Below are positions 18,905 to 29,003 of a stretch of 64,000 nt of DNA, piece by piece (position 1 is the stretch's first letter; every line of letters begins with the position of its first letter). A program made the position numbers and the translations under genes. The notes under the pieces were generated by a model. It worked only from the letters and a program-made list of their open reading frames with translations, searched no databases and was not told where the DNA came from. Source of the DNA: Acidobacteriota bacterium (lineage in GTDB: Bacteria; Acidobacteriota; Terriglobia; Terriglobales; Acidobacteriaceae); assembly GCA_021846275.1 (NCBI GenBank), contig JAJZBZ010000001.1, positions 310,001-374,000 on the forward strand, written 5' to 3'.

Positions 18905-19762
18905 TCAGGCGAGCAGATTGCGAAGAAAGGGATCTTTGCTTCTCAGCAATTTCTCAGTATCCCCGTCGAAGATCAGGTGGCTCTCGTGCAGCACCATGAA
19001 ACGAGTCTGCGTGTCGAACTCGCCAGCGGGCAGCGCCACCATCGCGTTCCGCTCGCGGTCAAACCTGTGCGTGACCATTGTGAAGGCATCCTGTAGTCGA
19101 TGCGTCACCAGAATCGACGCCGTCTTGTACGCATCGCGCTCCTTCACCACCAACTCGTTGATTGTGTGCGAAGTCACCGGGTCCAGCCCGCCCGTCGGTG
19201 AGTCGTAAAGGATCAGGTCCGGCTTGTCGATGATCGCGCGTGCAATGGAAACCCTGCGCCGCATTCCACCGGAGAGGCTCGGCGGATACTGGCCGAACGC
19301 CGCATCCAGATCAACGAACGTGAGCGCCCGATGCACGCGACGATCAATCACCTCATCGGCCATTTGGCGCTCCATCAATTGCCAGGCGACATTATCCCTC
19401 ACCGTCAGCGAATCGAAAAGAGCGCTCTCCTGAAAAATCATTCCCGTACGTCGTCGCAGCTGCAACAGCGCCGCTTCGGGCAGGGTTGTAATCTCCTGGC
19501 CAAAGAGAAAAATCTCACCACTGTCCGGCCGCATCAGCCCGTTGGCCAGCTTCAGCAGCACGCTTTTTCCCATGCCCGCCAGCCCCAGCAGGATGATCGT
19601 CTCGCCCTTGCCAAGTGCGAACGAAATCCTGTCCATCAGCACGCGCACGCCGAAGCTGAGGGAGACTTTTTCGAAACGCAGGGCAGTCTCCAGCGGCGCA
19701 TTCGCATCGCTGCTTTCCATCCCCCGCAGTGGCTCGGCAATCTCGCTCATGGCGCTCCGCAA
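18905..19762 (-). CDS. ABC transporter ATP-binding protein, MlaF-like
   Basis: Walker A GLAGMGKSVLLKLANGL, LSGGMRRRVSIARAI, LILYDSPTGGLDP; adjacent to an MlaE-like permease. Confidence 0.88.
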   Translation of the reverse strand: MRSAMSEIAEPLRGMESSDANAPLETALRFEKVSLSFGVRVLMDRISFALGKGETIILLGLAGMGKSVLLKLANGLMRPDSGEIFLFGQEITTLPEAALLQLRRRTGMIFQESALFDSLTVRDNVAWQLMERQMADEVIDRRVHRALTFVDLDAAFGQYPPSLSGGMRRRVSIARAIIDKPDLILYDSPTGGLDPVTSHTINELVVKERDAYKTASILVTHRLQDAFTMVTHRFDRERNAMVALPAGEFDTQTRFMVLHESHLIFDGDTEKLLRSKDPFLRNLLA

Positions 19763-19780
19763 GTTCAGTCTGATCCGCCT

Positions 19781-20575
19781 TCAGAGCGGAGGAAAAATCC
19801 ATAACATGACGCGGCTGATCAGGAAATCCGAAAAGATAATCAGCACAGAGGAGATCACTACCGCCTGCGTTGTTGCGCGACCCACGCCCTGTGTGCCGCC
19901 CGTCGTGCGCATTCCTTTGTAGCAGCCCACAGTGGCCAGAATGAAGCCGAAAACCACCGGCTTGGTAAGCCCCTGAATAATGTCTGTGTAGACCAGAGCC
20001 TGATAGGCGCTGGAGAAATACTGCGCGCCATCCAGATGGGAGATGAAAACTGCCACAGAGGCGCCGCCGAGCGTGCCCACGGAATCGGCTATTACCGTGA
20101 GCAGAAACAGCGCCGTGACAGTCGCTACGACGCGTGGTGTCACCAGTTTTTTCATCGGGTCGGTGCCCAGAGCGCGCATTGCGTCGATCTGTTCGGTCAC
20201 CACCATCGACCCCAGTTCCGAGGCCATTCCAGAAGCATTCCTGCCGGAGACCATCAGGCCGGTGAGCACTGGCGCAAGCTCACGAAACATGGAAAGCGAA
20301 ACGAATCTGCCGGTATAAGCCTGCGCGCCAAACTGTGCCAGCGACGCAGCCGATTGCAGCGCCAGCACGCCTCCCGTGAAAAATCCTGTCAGCACCACAA
20401 TCGGCACTGACCCCACGCCGATCAGGTCCGCCTGCATCAGCGTATCCGCCCAGTAACGCGGCGTGCGCGCCACATTCATCACTGCCTGAGCGCAGAACAA
20501 CGCATAGTCCTGCACCGTCATCAGCCATCGTCGAACAGCCTTGTCGATATTTTCCGTCAGCAGTACGCTCGGCAT
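19781..20575 (-). CDS. MlaE-family ABC transporter permease
   Basis: GVGSVPIVVLTGFFTGGVLALQ, ELAPVLTGLMVSGRNASGMASELGSMVVTEQIDAMRALGTDP. Confidence 0.92.
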   Translation of the reverse strand: MPSVLLTENIDKAVRRWLMTVQDYALFCAQAVMNVARTPRYWADTLMQADLIGVGSVPIVVLTGFFTGGVLALQSAASLAQFGAQAYTGRFVSLSMFRELAPVLTGLMVSGRNASGMASELGSMVVTEQIDAMRALGTDPMKKLVTPRVVATVTALFLLTVIADSVGTLGGASVAVFISHLDGAQYFSSAYQALVYTDIIQGLTKPVVFGFILATVGCYKGMRTTGGTQGVGRATTQAVVISSVLIIFSDFLISRVMLWIFPPL

Positions 20576-20654
20576 GCCTCTCGCTTTCCGCGTTTGCGTT
20601 TTACTACCCGGCTCACGCTCAGAATAGCCTATCCCGGTCCTTCGCCCGTGCGAC

Positions 20655-21983
20655 TCATCCTCTTGCTGTTGCTTCTTCTTCGGCCAGGGAGTCCGGCGCG
20701 TTCGGCATGATGCCCAGTTCCTGATAGATCGGCTTCAGAATCGTTCGCAGCCTCGGCATCTGCACCCAGAACCAGGCCGCGCCCAGCAGGCATGCGACGC
20801 CGCTGACAATCACCGTCGCCTGCGCGCCGATCTCATGCGCCAGCCAGCCCGCCAGCAGACTGCCAAACGGCGCCATGCCAACGAACGCCACCGCGTAGTA
20901 GCTCATCACGCGCCCACGCTTATCCTCCGGCACAATCGTCTGTATGATCGTGTTGCTCGACGTCAGCCCCTGCATCATGCCAAAGCCGACGACCAGTTGC
21001 AGCAACATTGACAGCCACAGCGCATGCGACATTCCGAAGGCAATGAGTCCTGCGCCAAAGGTCGCCGCCGCCATCGGAATCATTCTCACCAGTCCGCGCA
21101 CGGATTTGCGCAGCACCAGTGAAAGACCGGAGATCAGCGCGCCTACTCCGGTCGCGCCCATCAGGAAGCCCAGCGTATGCGCGCCGCCGTGAAGTACCTG
21201 AGCGGCAAAGATCGGCATCAGCACCGTGAACGGCCATCCCATCAGGCTCACCACGGCAAACAGCAGCAGGATGGTTCGGATGGGCACAAACGCGCTCACA
21301 TATTTCCATCCGTCGCTCAGTTGCCGCAGCATCGGCTCGCGCGCCCGCTCCAGCGCCGCCTGCCTGTGCGACGGGTCCACGCGCATCACCAGCAGGGACC
21401 ACACCACGGCAATGTAACTCACGCCATCGATCAGAAAACACCAGCCCTCGCCGGTGGCGGCAATCACCAGACCGGCCAGCGACGGACCCAGAAGCCGCGC
21501 AAAATTGACCATGCTGGAGTTGATCGCAATCGCATTCGACAGGTCTTCGCGCCGGTCCACCATCTGCACCATGAACGACTGTCGTCCCGGCATATCGAAG
21601 GCATTCACCACACCCTGAATCGCGCTCAGCACGAGCAATTCGCGAATGGTGATCCAATGACCAAGCGTCAGCACGGCCAGCAGCAGCGACTGCGCCATCG
21701 ACGCCACCTGCGTCACAATCAGCACCATGCGCCGATCCATGCGATCCACGGCTACGCCTGCGAACGGTGCCAGCAGGAAGGTCGGAATCTGCCCGGCAAA
21801 GCTGATTGTCCCCAGCAGAATCGCCGAATGCGTCAGCCTATACACCAGCCAGGCTGTCGCTACGCGGGTCATCCACGTGCCAATGAGAGAGATGCTCTGA
21901 CCGCCGAAAAACAGCTTGAAGTTGCGATGGCGCAGCGCGCGCCACGCATGTGCATATTTGCGGAGGGAGCTGGATTCGGGCAC
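20655..21983 (-). CDS. MFS transporter (EntS/DHA3-like)
   Basis: ALRHRNFKLFFGGQSISLIGTWMTRVATAWLVYRLTHSA; multiple TM segments. Confidence 0.9.
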   Translation of the reverse strand: MPESSSLRKYAHAWRALRHRNFKLFFGGQSISLIGTWMTRVATAWLVYRLTHSAILLGTISFAGQIPTFLLAPFAGVAVDRMDRRMVLIVTQVASMAQSLLLAVLTLGHWITIRELLVLSAIQGVVNAFDMPGRQSFMVQMVDRREDLSNAIAINSSMVNFARLLGPSLAGLVIAATGEGWCFLIDGVSYIAVVWSLLVMRVDPSHRQAALERAREPMLRQLSDGWKYVSAFVPIRTILLLFAVVSLMGWPFTVLMPIFAAQVLHGGAHTLGFLMGATGVGALISGLSLVLRKSVRGLVRMIPMAAATFGAGLIAFGMSHALWLSMLLQLVVGFGMMQGLTSSNTIIQTIVPEDKRGRVMSYYAVAFVGMAPFGSLLAGWLAHEIGAQATVIVSGVACLLGAAWFWVQMPRLRTILKPIYQELGIMPNAPDSLAEEEATARG

Positions 21984-22153
21984 GTCTTCAGTCTAACCGT
22001 TCGCCACAAACCGTCTTCGTCCCGCTTCTCGCCGGTAGTCAAACCTTCATGCCTCAGCTAAACTAAAGAACGCTGGTTTGTGCGTCATCTCTTCGCGTCT
22101 GGCGCAGAGATGCAGGATTCCACGATTCTTTCACGAGATAGGAGTTTCCCCAC

Positions 22154-22543
22154 ATGGCTTCTGATAACCAGAACAACGCATCCCTCGGATGGTTCCTCGC
22201 CGGTATCGGTCTCGGCGCGCTCATCGGAGTTCTCTACGCGCCAAAGAGCGGCCGTGAAACCCGCGAGTCGCTGGCGTCATCCGCCAAAGAAAGCTCGGAA
22301 ATGCTGCGCGCCCGCGCCCGCGAAGCCGCCGAACAGGTTGGAACCTTTGTCGAACGTGGCAAAACCTACGCCTCCGACTACGGGCAGCGAGGTAAAGAGG
22401 CCGTCGCCCAGGGTCGCGCACAGTGGGAGGAGTTTGTAGACAAGGGCAAATCCTTCGTCAGCGACCAGTCCACGCGCATCACCGCCGCCGTCGAAGCCGG
22501 TCGCCAGGCTTACCAGTCGCCCAGCGAAACCTCCGAGTCATAA
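22154..22543 (+). CDS. YtxH domain-containing protein
   Basis: SLGWFLAGIGLGALIGVLYAPKSGRETRESL. Confidence 0.85.
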   Translation: MASDNQNNASLGWFLAGIGLGALIGVLYAPKSGRETRESLASSAKESSEMLRARAREAAEQVGTFVERGKTYASDYGQRGKEAVAQGRAQWEEFVDKGKSFVSDQSTRITAAVEAGRQAYQSPSETSES

Positions 22544-22603
22544 CCGATGCATTGCGGCGGCTTATCCCCGCCGCATCACCCATTCTTTCCGCGCGAGTCA
22601 GCC

Positions 22604-23098
22604 ATGCACTGGAATACTGAAACGCTCCTCATCGCCTTCGTCGCCTTCACTGGCTTTGCCGTCTTCATGCAGGCCTGCGTCCTGCTCGGCATTCTCCTCT
22701 CGCTCACCCGCGCAGCCCGCTCCGCGCTCGAGGTCACTGAGGATTTCCGGGCCACCGTTGTCCCGCTCATTCAGTCCACGCGCGACCTCATTGAGCGCGC
22801 CACACCGCAGTTGCTGGCGGCCAGCGCAAACATGCTGGAGCTGACCGAAGGCATCCGCACGGAGACCGCTGAACTGCGCTCGAACCTCGCCGACATCCTC
22901 AACCGCGTCCATCGCCAGACCGTTCGCCTGGACACGATGCTCGCCTCCGGCCTCGATTCCGTCCAGAACGCTGCGCAGGCCGTCGAAACCGCTGTCCTTC
23001 GCCCGGCACGCATCGCCAACCGCATCGTCCGAACAGCGAACGCCATGCTGGACGCCTATCGCACGCCACGTCGTGGTTCCAACGACCCTCACGTCTGA
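22604..23098 (+). CDS. Small membrane-anchored helical protein (DUF948-like arrangement)
   Basis: One N-terminal TM followed by a long helical region; downstream of YtxH gene; ATG at 22604 more plausible than 22547. Confidence 0.6.
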   Translation: MHWNTETLLIAFVAFTGFAVFMQACVLLGILLSLTRAARSALEVTEDFRATVVPLIQSTRDLIERATPQLLAASANMLELTEGIRTETAELRSNLADILNRVHRQTVRLDTMLASGLDSVQNAAQAVETAVLRPARIANRIVRTANAMLDAYRTPRRGSNDPHV

Positions 23099-24159
23099 TG
23101 CCCATGCGCCGCCTGCTGCTCTGCCTCTGTCTTGCCGCCGCCGTCGCTCATGCGCAGCCTGCCGTCGACGGGCAGCCAACGCTGCTCATCCTCTCCAAAT
23201 CCGCGCGGACACTTTCGCTCGTCGATCCGGCCACGCTGCGCGTTCTGGCCGCGGTTCCCGTCGGTCCTGATCCGCACGAAGTTGTCGCCACGCCCGACGG
23301 TCGCTATGCCTATGTATCCGACTACGGCTTCGGCCGCTATCACACACTTTCGGTCGTTGACCTCGTCCACCGTCGCGCTCTGCCGCCCATCGAACTCGGC
23401 GCTCTCACCGGCCCGCATGGACTTTCGTCCACTGGCGGATTCATCTGGTTCACCGCCGAGGGCGCAAAGGCCATCGCCCGCTACAATCCCGCGACAAGCC
23501 GCATCGACCAGATCATCGGCACCGGCCAGGACCGCACCCACATGCTGCTCGTTCTGCCATCGATGCAGCGCATCTTTGCAACGAATGTAAATTCCGGCAC
23601 GCTCAGCGTTCTGGACGGTTCACTCGCTTCGCCTGGCGCGCCGCCGCACGGCGTTGCGCCGCCGCCAGGATTTCACCCGCAGCCGCCCATCCCGCAATGG
23701 CATCAGACAGTCATTCCCGTCGGCCTCGGCGATGAAGGCTTTGATCTCACTCCCGATGGCCGTGAACTGTGGACCGCTAACGCACAGGACGGCTCCATCT
23801 CCATCGTCGATCCCGCTTCGCTGCGCGTCACAGCCACGCTGCGCCTCGGCCTCACGCGCGCCAATCGCCTGCGCTTCACTCGCGACGGTCGCTACGCGCT
23901 CATCTCCCGCCTCAACTCCGGCAACCTGACTGTGATCGATGTGCACGCGCGCTCCGTCGCGCGACTCATTCCCGTGGGCACTGCCGCCGAAGGCGTCCTC
24001 GTTCAGCCCGATGGCCGTCGCGCCTTCATCGCCTGCTCGCCAGACAACAACGTCGCCGTCCTCGATCTGGCAACCTTCCGGATCACGGCGCGCATTCACC
24101 CCGGCGATGACCCCGACGGCATGGCCTGGACCGTCATCCCCACTACTGCTGCTCGATAA
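23098..24159 (+). CDS. YVTN/YncE-type beta-propeller repeat protein, secreted
   Basis: Signal peptide and repeated VVATPDGRYAYVSDYG, FDLTPDGRELWTANAQDGSISIVD, VLVQPDGRRAFIACSPDNNVAVLD. Confidence 0.88.
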   Translation: MPMRRLLLCLCLAAAVAHAQPAVDGQPTLLILSKSARTLSLVDPATLRVLAAVPVGPDPHEVVATPDGRYAYVSDYGFGRYHTLSVVDLVHRRALPPIELGALTGPHGLSSTGGFIWFTAEGAKAIARYNPATSRIDQIIGTGQDRTHMLLVLPSMQRIFATNVNSGTLSVLDGSLASPGAPPHGVAPPPGFHPQPPIPQWHQTVIPVGLGDEGFDLTPDGRELWTANAQDGSISIVDPASLRVTATLRLGLTRANRLRFTRDGRYALISRLNSGNLTVIDVHARSVARLIPVGTAAEGVLVQPDGRRAFIACSPDNNVAVLDLATFRITARIHPGDDPDGMAWTVIPTTAAR

Positions 24160-24178
24160 TCCGCAGCCTCGCAAAACG

Positions 24179-24208
24179 AAGGCCATCCGGAGATTCCGGA
24201 TGGCCTTT
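24179..24208. terminator. Rho-independent terminator hairpin between convergent genes
   Basis: AAGGCCATCCGG-AGATT-CCGGATGGCCTTT perfect stem. Confidence 0.8.
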
Positions 24209-24247
24209 GCACTGTGGTCCCTCACGACGCATGGTTCATATTTTGCC

Positions 24248-26806
24248 TCAGCCGCGCGGCATGCGCACCACCGGCACCCGCGGTCGAGGCGTAACGCGCG
24301 TGGTCGTAATCACCAGCTTGGCAGGCGTCAGCTCCACGCCGTCCCAGCCGTCCTTCACGGCCTCAATGTGAATTTCGCCCGGCATCTGCGTCGCCTGTAC
24401 AATTACCTGCGCCAGCCCCATGAACAGGCTGCGTCGCGGCTCCTTGTCGCTTTCCTGGCAGTTCGGATCGCCGTTGCCCACGCCAATCAGAGCGCCAGCG
24501 CCGGTGACGTTGAAGCCGATGTGGTTGTCGGCCGTCGGCACCGCGCGTCCCTGCGCGTCCAGCGCCTCCACCTTCAGAATCGCCACATCCTCGCCGTCGG
24601 CGTTGATCGTCGTCCGGTCCGCAGTCAGCCGGATCGCAACCGGCGCGCCCGTCGTCTCGCGCTTGTCGGTCAGCACGACCTTGCCACCCTTCGATCCGCG
24701 CGCTTCTATCGTGCCCGGCGCATACTTTACCGACCACTGCACATGACCATCCTTCGGAACCTTCTTGCTGCCCTGGCTCGCGCCATTCAGGAACAGCTCC
24801 ACCTCGTCCAGATTCGAGTGCGCCCAGACATCGATGGGATCGCCTTCGCGCCCTTCCCAGTTCCAGTGCGGGAAGAGATGCAGCACCGGCTCGCTGCCCC
24901 ACCACGCCTTGTAGTAGAAGAAATTGTCTTTCGGAAATCCGCACGTGTCCACGATGCCAAACTGCGAATTCACGCTTGGCCAGCGATAGGGCGTCGGCTC
25001 GCCGCGATAGTCAAATCCTGTCCACGCAAATCCGCCCGGCAGCCAGTCGCGCTCATCATAGAAGCTCCACCACTGCTCCGCCGTCTCGCTCCACGGCGTT
25101 GTATTCACGTCGTAGGCGCTCACCCAGTTCCGCTTCGGATCCGTCACGTATACGCCGCGCGTCGAAACCGTGCTCGCAGTCTCCGTGCCCACAGTCGGCT
25201 TCGTCGGATGGTCGGCATGAAACTTGTCAATCGCGCCGAGGTTATAGTTGAAACCTTCCACGTCCAGCGCCGATGCAGACCCGGTATCCATGATCTTGTC
25301 GGCAAACTGTCCGTTCACCGCCGCCGTACACAGCCGCGTCGGGTCCAGCTCGTGCGAGCGTCGCACCATTGTCTCCACAATCGCGTGCCCGTACTCATGC
25401 GTCTGCAGTATCCACTCCTCGTTGCCCATCGACCAGAGAATCACCGCCGGCGAGTTGCGATAGCGCTTGATCATCGCCTCCAGTTGCGCCAGTCCCTCCG
25501 GGCTGGAGTTCATCTGCCGCGTCTCGCAGAGCATCATCATGCCCATCCGATTGCACGCCTCCACCCACTCCGGCGTCGGCATATTGTGCGACGTGCGCAC
25601 GGCGTTTCCGCCCATCTCCTTCAGTACCGACAGACGATACCACTGCAACCGATCCGGCACCGCCGCGCCCACTCCGGCATGATCCTGGTGATTACATGTT
25701 CCCTTGATCTTCATGTTCTGGCCGTTGAGTGAAAATCCCTTCGTCGCGTCAAAGACCACCGTGCGCACGCCAAATCCCACGCGCTCGCCATCAAGCACCG
25801 TGCCACCACTCTCCACGGTCACAATCGCCGCGTACATCGTCGGCGACTCCAACGACCAGAGCTTCGCATTTTCAATCGTCGCCGTCGCCGTATAGGTCGT
25901 GCTGCCATCGGAGGCGATGGTCTGCTCGCCTGCCTCAGCCGTCGCCACCGTCGCGCCGGTTTCGTCCACGATCTTCCACTTCACGCTGGCCTTCTCAGCC
26001 TTCGCGCCCGCATTCTTCACCACCGTGCCCAGGCTCAGCTTTGCCGCGCTCCCCTGCACATCGCTGCGAACATAGCTCTCCCACTGCCCCAGGTGGACCG
26101 GATCGTACTTCGTCAGCCACACGTGCCGATAAAGCCCCGCGCCCTCGTAAAACCAGCCATCGCCAAAGCTCGCGTCCATGCGCACGACAATCACGTTGTT
26201 CGCGCCGTAGATCAGGTCATCCGTGATGTCAAAGGAAAACGGAGCGTAGCCGTTATCGTTGCGTCCGACGAAGATGCCGTTCACAAAAACCAGCGCGCTG
26301 CGGAACGCGCCGTCAAAATCCACCACCACGCGTCGGCCCTTGTCCGTCTCCGGAATCGCGAAGACGCGCCGATACCAGCCCACACTCGTCTCCGGATAAC
26401 GCCTCCCGATCGGCTTGTATCCGTGACTGTTCTGCGCCTCGTCCCACACGAACGGAAGCTCCACCGCCCAGTCATGCGGCAGATTCACCGACTTCCACGA
26501 CGAATCATCAAAGTCCGCAGTCGCAAACTTGAAGCCGCCCGTCTTGGCGAAATCTCCCTGATCGTTGCCGAAATTCAAATCCTCCGCCGGATTCCATCCG
26601 TTGCCCATCTGGAACTTCCAGCCAAAGTCAAAAAGCAACTGTTCGCGCGGAGCCACAGCAGCGTCCGCCTCCGGCGAAGCCTCAAACTGCGCGTAGCGCT
26701 CGGCGGCCCGGGCCAGAGCCGAACTGCCCAATGCGGAACCAGCGGCCGCCGCCGCTCCTGCCCAAACTCCTGTGCGAATAACCTCGCGTCGCGTCCACTT
26801 GCTCAT
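24248..26806 (-). CDS. Glycoside hydrolase family 2 (beta-galactosidase-like), Tat-exported
   Basis: MSKWTRREVIRTGVWAGAAAAAGSAL Tat-like signal; VNLPHDWAVELPF, VILWSMGNEEW, GTETASTVSTRGVY; ORF extends to 26896 but start near 26806 is more plausible. Confidence 0.88.
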   Translation of the reverse strand: MSKWTRREVIRTGVWAGAAAAAGSALGSSALARAAERYAQFEASPEADAAVAPREQLLFDFGWKFQMGNGWNPAEDLNFGNDQGDFAKTGGFKFATADFDDSSWKSVNLPHDWAVELPFVWDEAQNSHGYKPIGRRYPETSVGWYRRVFAIPETDKGRRVVVDFDGAFRSALVFVNGIFVGRNDNGYAPFSFDITDDLIYGANNVIVVRMDASFGDGWFYEGAGLYRHVWLTKYDPVHLGQWESYVRSDVQGSAAKLSLGTVVKNAGAKAEKASVKWKIVDETGATVATAEAGEQTIASDGSTTYTATATIENAKLWSLESPTMYAAIVTVESGGTVLDGERVGFGVRTVVFDATKGFSLNGQNMKIKGTCNHQDHAGVGAAVPDRLQWYRLSVLKEMGGNAVRTSHNMPTPEWVEACNRMGMMMLCETRQMNSSPEGLAQLEAMIKRYRNSPAVILWSMGNEEWILQTHEYGHAIVETMVRRSHELDPTRLCTAAVNGQFADKIMDTGSASALDVEGFNYNLGAIDKFHADHPTKPTVGTETASTVSTRGVYVTDPKRNWVSAYDVNTTPWSETAEQWWSFYDERDWLPGGFAWTGFDYRGEPTPYRWPSVNSQFGIVDTCGFPKDNFFYYKAWWGSEPVLHLFPHWNWEGREGDPIDVWAHSNLDEVELFLNGASQGSKKVPKDGHVQWSVKYAPGTIEARGSKGGKVVLTDKRETTGAPVAIRLTADRTTINADGEDVAILKVEALDAQGRAVPTADNHIGFNVTGAGALIGVGNGDPNCQESDKEPRRSLFMGLAQVIVQATQMPGEIHIEAVKDGWDGVELTPAKLVITTTRVTPRPRVPVVRMPRG

Positions 26807-27080
26807 ACTCGTCTCCTTCAATATCGTCGGTCTTCTGCTCTCGGCTTCGCGGCTGCGGAGCGCACAGAGCGGGAAAGTCTGCCGCTCTTTCGGCAAACGA
26901 ACTATACCTCACCGCATGGGTTTAAGTAAACGATTTCAAAACAGGAATCCGCGACTGTCCTCGCAGACCCGCACAGCCGTGGTTTCCCCGCACACTCTTG
27001 GCCTACTCCCGAATTTCCGCATAGAAATAATACTGACCCAAAACCCAAAAACTAAGCCAGCTTGAGGTTGAGAGATTTCG

Positions 27081-27665
27081 GTGCTCCGTGATTCTCTGAG
27101 GAGCTTGCGAAGTATCGGCATCCAAAAATGCGGATGCTTTTTATACTCTCTGGCGCATCCGGGCTTCGGATCGGAGAAGCGCATCGAAGAGCGCGTCAAG
27201 ACAGATGCCTCTGATCGCAAGGTGGACCTGGACCCACGGATAGCTGATTTGCTGAAGGTGTTCGTGGGAGATCGCAAGACCGGGCTTTTGTTTGAGTCGA
27301 AAAACGGAACGCCGCTTCTTGAAACCAACATCCTGCGGCGCCATCTGCACTCGGCGTTGCACCAGCCTGGATTTGTGAACGAATTTACCGGCAGTCACAA
27401 GGCAGGCACCCACGCCTTCAGACGGTTCCGCAATACGGATTTGCGCAGCCGAACTGGACGCCCCGAAGCAGTTCGAGACCACTGGCTTGCCTGGTCATCC
27501 GATTCCGACGAGGGCGGTATGAGCAAGCATTACGACGCAATCGACGCGGACGATGCAACCCGTCTGGAATGGGAGGAAAAGTGCGGAATCGGCTTCGATC
27601 TGCCTTCAGTTGTACGCTGCGTACCTCAAAATGGCACTTTTGGCGGCTCCGCAGAAGCCGCGTAA
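27081..27665 (+). pseudogene. Tyrosine recombinase/integrase C-terminal remnant
   Basis: KTDASDRKVDLDPRIADLLKVFVGDRKTGLLFESKNGTPLLETNILRRHLHSAL...GTHAFRRFRNTDLRSRTGRPEAVRDHWLAWSS...MSKHYDAID; N-terminal two thirds absent. Confidence 0.72.
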
Positions 27666-27689
27666 GGATTCCATCTGTGAGAGAAAGAA

Positions 27690-27766
27690 TGGTCGGGGAG
27701 AGAGGATTCGAACCTCCGACCCCCTGGTCCCGAACCAGGTGCTCTACCAGGCTGAGCCACTCCCCG
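27690..27766 (-). tRNA. tRNA-Pro(CGG), CCA encoded
   Basis: Reverse complement CGGGGAGTGGCTCAGCCTGGTAGAGCACCTGGTTCGGGACCAGGGGGTCGGAGGTTCGAATCCTCTCTCCCCGACCA. Confidence 0.96.
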
Positions 27767-27974
27767 TACCGTTGGCACCGCGCGCTGACCCTCCTGGTGA
27801 TTCACATCCTGCGATGCTGGGTCGGCTGCGTTTGTCGGCGCACTTCTTCGAGTGTAGCAGAAAATTCCCGCGCGCTGATTCACTCCGTCGGAACGCGGAA
27901 CCGGGTACAAGATAAGCGCTGGCTGAGTACAGGGTGAGCGAAGTTCGGAGCGCAGGACGCGCCCCGCCGAGCGC

Positions 27975-29003
27975 TCAGCGCTTTGCTTCACTTGTGTGTT
28001 CGCCTGGAAACAGAAAGCGCAGCATCGGGCGCACGCGGTGCGCCCAGCTTGCCTCGTCGTGCGTGCCGCCGTAGACGCGCTCGAAGTGAAGCTCCTCACC
28101 GTCTCGCCAGCCCTCGCCGCGCAGCCGACGCGCCAGCGATTCGGCATCGCGCAGCGTCATGCGTCCCTCGTGGTCGCCTGCGTCGAGCCAGATGTGCGGC
28201 CGCTCGGTGATCTGTTCGGCGCGTTGATGCACCCACGAGAGAATGTTGCGGCGACTCCACCAGACGCTGGGCGAGAGTATGGCCAGCTTGCCGAAGACGT
28301 CGGCGTGCTGCAGGCCGAGATAGAGCGTGACCAGTCCGCCCAGTGACGAACCGCCCATGCCCGTCTGCTCGCGCGCGCGGCTCACGCGATAGCGGGCTGC
28401 GATCCACGGCATCAACTCGCGTGTGAGTAACATTCCATAGCTGTCCGCTTCGCCGCCGCCCATGCGCCAGTCGGCCACCGGCGTGTATTCCGCCAGTCGG
28501 CGTTCGCCCGTATTGGCGATACCGACGATGACCAGCGGCTTCACTTCGCCTGCGTCAATTGCGGCATCGGCGGCCTCGCGCACCTGCCACGTGCGCCCGG
28601 TGACGAACGACGTGGCCGGATCGAAAAGATTCTGCCCGTCATGCAGGTAGAGCACCGGATAGAGCCGGTCGGGATGGTCATCGTAGCCCGGCGGAAGGTA
28701 GACCGTGATGTCGCGCGCGTCAGGCAGAAACGCGCTGCGAAAGCCGCGATGACGATGGAGGCGCGGATGGCCGGTCGAGGTCAGTTCCCACTCTTCTGAC
28801 GCATGCCAATCCAACGACCCGGCTGCAACGCAAACCGGCTGCGCGCCCGCGCGGCGCGGCATGGGTGAAGCAGGATTCACGGCTGTTCCTCCGTCATGGC
28901 GATATTTGCTCTGGCAACCCGCGGAAAACACTGCCGCGGCGCAGGCTGCGGCTGATAGAGTATCCAGAAACGGAGACCAGTCTTCATGATACGCGAGTAC
29001 CAC
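27975..29003 (-). CDS. Enterochelin-esterase-like alpha/beta hydrolase (start uncertain; ATG at 28862 possible)
   Basis: ITVYLPPGYDDHPDRLYPVLYLHDGQNLFDP, TGMGGSSLGGLVTLYLGLQ, SPSVWWSRRNIL. Confidence 0.82.
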   Translation of the reverse strand: MVLAYHEDWSPFLDTLSAAACAAAVFSAGCQSKYRHDGGTAVNPASPMPRRAGAQPVCVAAGSLDWHASEEWELTSTGHPRLHRHRGFRSAFLPDARDITVYLPPGYDDHPDRLYPVLYLHDGQNLFDPATSFVTGRTWQVREAADAAIDAGEVKPLVIVGIANTGERRLAEYTPVADWRMGGGEADSYGMLLTRELMPWIAARYRVSRAREQTGMGGSSLGGLVTLYLGLQHADVFGKLAILSPSVWWSRRNILSWVHQRAEQITERPHIWLDAGDHEGRMTLRDAESLARRLRGEGWRDGEELHFERVYGGTHDEASWAHRVRPMLRFLFPGEHTSEAKR

